DNA of 5,687 bases from Sphingomonas sp. (GTDB lineage: Bacteria; Pseudomonadota; Alphaproteobacteria; Sphingomonadales; Sphingomonadaceae), in assembly GCA_025935515.1 (NCBI GenBank), contig JAICVC010000131.1, forward strand, positions 1 through 5,687, read 5' to 3'. The number at the start of each line of letters is the position of its first letter. Position 1 is the stretch's first letter. The translations under genes were made by a program, and so were the position numbers. The notes beneath the pieces were generated by a model. It saw only the letters and a program-made list of their open reading frames with translations. It did not search any database and had not been told where the DNA came from. Below, piece by piece: positions 4,953-5,687 of this stretch.

Positions 4953-5211
4953 GCTAAGGCGCGCGGCGTCCGGCGGGCGGTAATCCCCTCCGGGCGGCCC
5001 GTCTTACTGGCGAGCGCGTGCGGTGAACCGGAAATGGCCGGCGCCGCGACGCGCTTTTTGTCATGGGCCGCCCGTCAAGGTCTGCCCAGGGGCGCTGCTT
5101 CGGGATGAGCCCGTGGGCGGCAGTGCATGAAACCAGGTCCGCATGTTGGAGCCTCGCCATGGTGGCGACGCGCGGCAGGCCGATTTGACGATACCGAGAG
5201 ACACTAAACTT
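4953..5211 (+). promoter_or_regulatory. Structured 5' leader of rpsA, no protein gene seen
   Basis: 259 bases without a credible ORF but with much pairing potential. CGGGCGGCCC (4991-5000) and GGGCCGCCCG (5065-5074) are perfect 10-base inverted repeats enclosing a terminator-like hairpin (5014-5059). Further on, CTGCCCA (5082-5088) can pair with TGGGC and GGCAG around 5114-5123. A possible promoter, TTGCTC (4932-4937) with TAAGGC (4955-4960) 17 bases on, would start transcription just before these structures, but the -10 match is poor. In E. coli, S1 represses its own translation through a folded rpsA leader; a comparable or attenuation role here is inferred. Confidence 0.45.
5014..5059 (+). 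terminator. Terminator-like hairpin with T-run upstream of rpsA
   Basis: GCGCGT-GCGG (5014-5023) pairs with CCGC-g-ACGCGC (5044-5054), ten pairs with one bulged G. The loop contains a second hairpin, CCGG/CCGG (5028-5031, 5038-5041). TTTTT follows at 5055-5059. It can stop transcripts arriving from the 4917 side, or act as an attenuator 150 bases before rpsA. Confidence 0.5.
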
Positions 5212-5687
5212 ATGGCGACGACGACTTTCCCCACTCGCGACGATTTCGCGGAGCTCCTGAACAAAAGCCTTGGCGGCGAGAACGAGACCTTCGAGGGCAA
5301 GGTGGTGAAGGGCACCGTCACCGGCATCGAGAATGACATGGCCGTGATCGACGTCGGCCTGAAAAGCGAAGGCCGGGTTGCGCTGCGCGAGTTCGCGGCG
5401 CCAGGCCAGAAGGCCGAGCTCAAGATCGGCGACGAGGTCGAGGTCTATGTCGACCGCGTCGAGAACAGCGCCGGCGAAGCGATGCTGTCGCGCGACCGCG
5501 CCCGCCGCGAAGCCGCGTGGGACAAGCTGGAGAAGGAATTCGAGGCCGGCAACCGCGTCGAGGGCGTGATCTTCGGCCGCGTCAAGGGCGGCTTCACGGT
5601 CGACCTCGGCGGCGCCGTCGCGTTCCTCCCGGGCAGCCAGGTCGACATTCGTCCGGTTCGTGACGTCCAGCCGCTGATGGACCTGCC
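5212..5687 (+). CDS. rpsA: 30S ribosomal protein S1, N-terminal part (3' truncated by window)
   Basis: The first 158 residues of S1, which holds mRNA on the 30S subunit and melts structured leaders. It starts MATTTFPTRDDFAELL. The first S1 (OB-fold) repeat runs from about residue 28 to 92 (GKVVKGTVTGIENDMAVIDVGLKSEGRV...EVYVDRVE), followed by the LSRDRARREAAWDKLE linker seen in alphaproteobacterial S1. The second repeat begins at about 114 (RVEGVIFGRVKGGFTVDLGG...FLPGSQVDIRPVRD). The full protein usually has about 560-570 residues with six repeats; the rest lies outside the window. ATG 5212 is preceded by a weak GAGAGA 10 bases upstream, not a strong Shine-Dalgarno, as is often the case for rpsA. 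cmk, its usual immediate neighbour, is about 2.75 kb upstream. Confidence 0.96.
   Translation, partial: MATTTFPTRDDFAELLNKSLGGENETFEGKVVKGTVTGIENDMAVIDVGLKSEGRVALREFAAPGQKAELKIGDEVEVYVDRVENSAGEAMLSRDRARREAAWDKLEKEFEAGNRVEGVIFGRVKGGFTVDLGGAVAFLPGSQVDIRPVRDVQPLMDL

Noticed and set aside
4954..5160. 68-codon minus-strand open frame in the rpsA leader
   Set aside because: Arg/Pro-rich composition, no clear ribosome site, and it coincides with strong inverted repeats, so it is better explained as structured leader.
5185..5213. TTGACG as the -35 of an rpsA promoter
   Set aside because: The matching -10 position would fall on the start codon (5208-5213), leaving no room for transcription to start before the gene.
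1..5687. CRISPR array, insertion sequence, prophage or toxin-antitoxin module
   Set aside because: No regularly spaced direct repeats, no transposase or integrase motifs and no toxin-antitoxin pair were seen; genes are chromosomal in character with uniform codon bias.

Overview
The window is GC-rich, gene-dense chromosomal DNA. It most likely comes from an alphaproteobacterium, probably of the Sphingomonadales. The grounds are an FYDLN-acid (TIGR02300-type) protein next to cmk and rpsA, a tRNA-Ala beside it, strong G/C bias at third codon positions, and a GTTC-N7-GTTC element, which is the SOS box form of alphaproteobacteria. The lineage is inferred from gene content and style; no search was run.

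Layout, left to right. Positions 1-720 (+) hold the C-terminal transpeptidase end of a class A penicillin-binding protein, followed by a good intrinsic terminator (749-774). Positions 811-1137 (+) encode a small secreted four-cysteine protein of unknown function. On the minus strand lie tRNA-Ala(GGC) (1195-1270), whose 3' trailer can fold into a long hairpin including the CCA end, and the FYDLN-acid zinc-ribbon protein (1351-1671). Divergent from these are cytidylate kinase, cmk (1803-2459, +), and a membrane-anchored GGDEF-EAL protein (2521-4131, +) that makes and/or degrades cyclic di-GMP. Its GTG start codon lies in the 3' arm of a strong hairpin. It meets, tail to tail with one base between stops, a minus-strand secreted CAP/SCP-domain protein (4133-4705).

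Positions 4706-5211 carry the most interesting material. A 30-codon minus-strand ORF (4763-4855), absent from simple long-ORF searches, encodes a single-span membrane microprotein with a well-spaced Shine-Dalgarno. Just upstream is a GTTC-N7-GTTC box (4878-4892), and on the other side is an 11-codon plus-strand ORF with a near-ideal Shine-Dalgarno. This resembles the Caulobacter arrangement in which LexA controls the tiny membrane division inhibitor SidA. The CAP gene lies 57 bases downstream of the microprotein on the same strand and could be co-transcribed. Between the box and rpsA is a structured leader: a terminator-like hairpin with a T-run (5014-5059) enclosed by a perfect 10-base inverted repeat (4991-5000 / 5065-5074). 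Ribosomal protein S1 (rpsA) starts at 5212 and runs off the window.

Taken together, this is a housekeeping backbone (PBP, tRNA, cmk, rpsA) in which the usual cmk-rpsA neighbourhood is split by about 2.75 kb of signalling, secreted and possibly DNA-damage-responsive genes. aroA, which often precedes cmk in alphaproteobacteria, is absent from its expected place.
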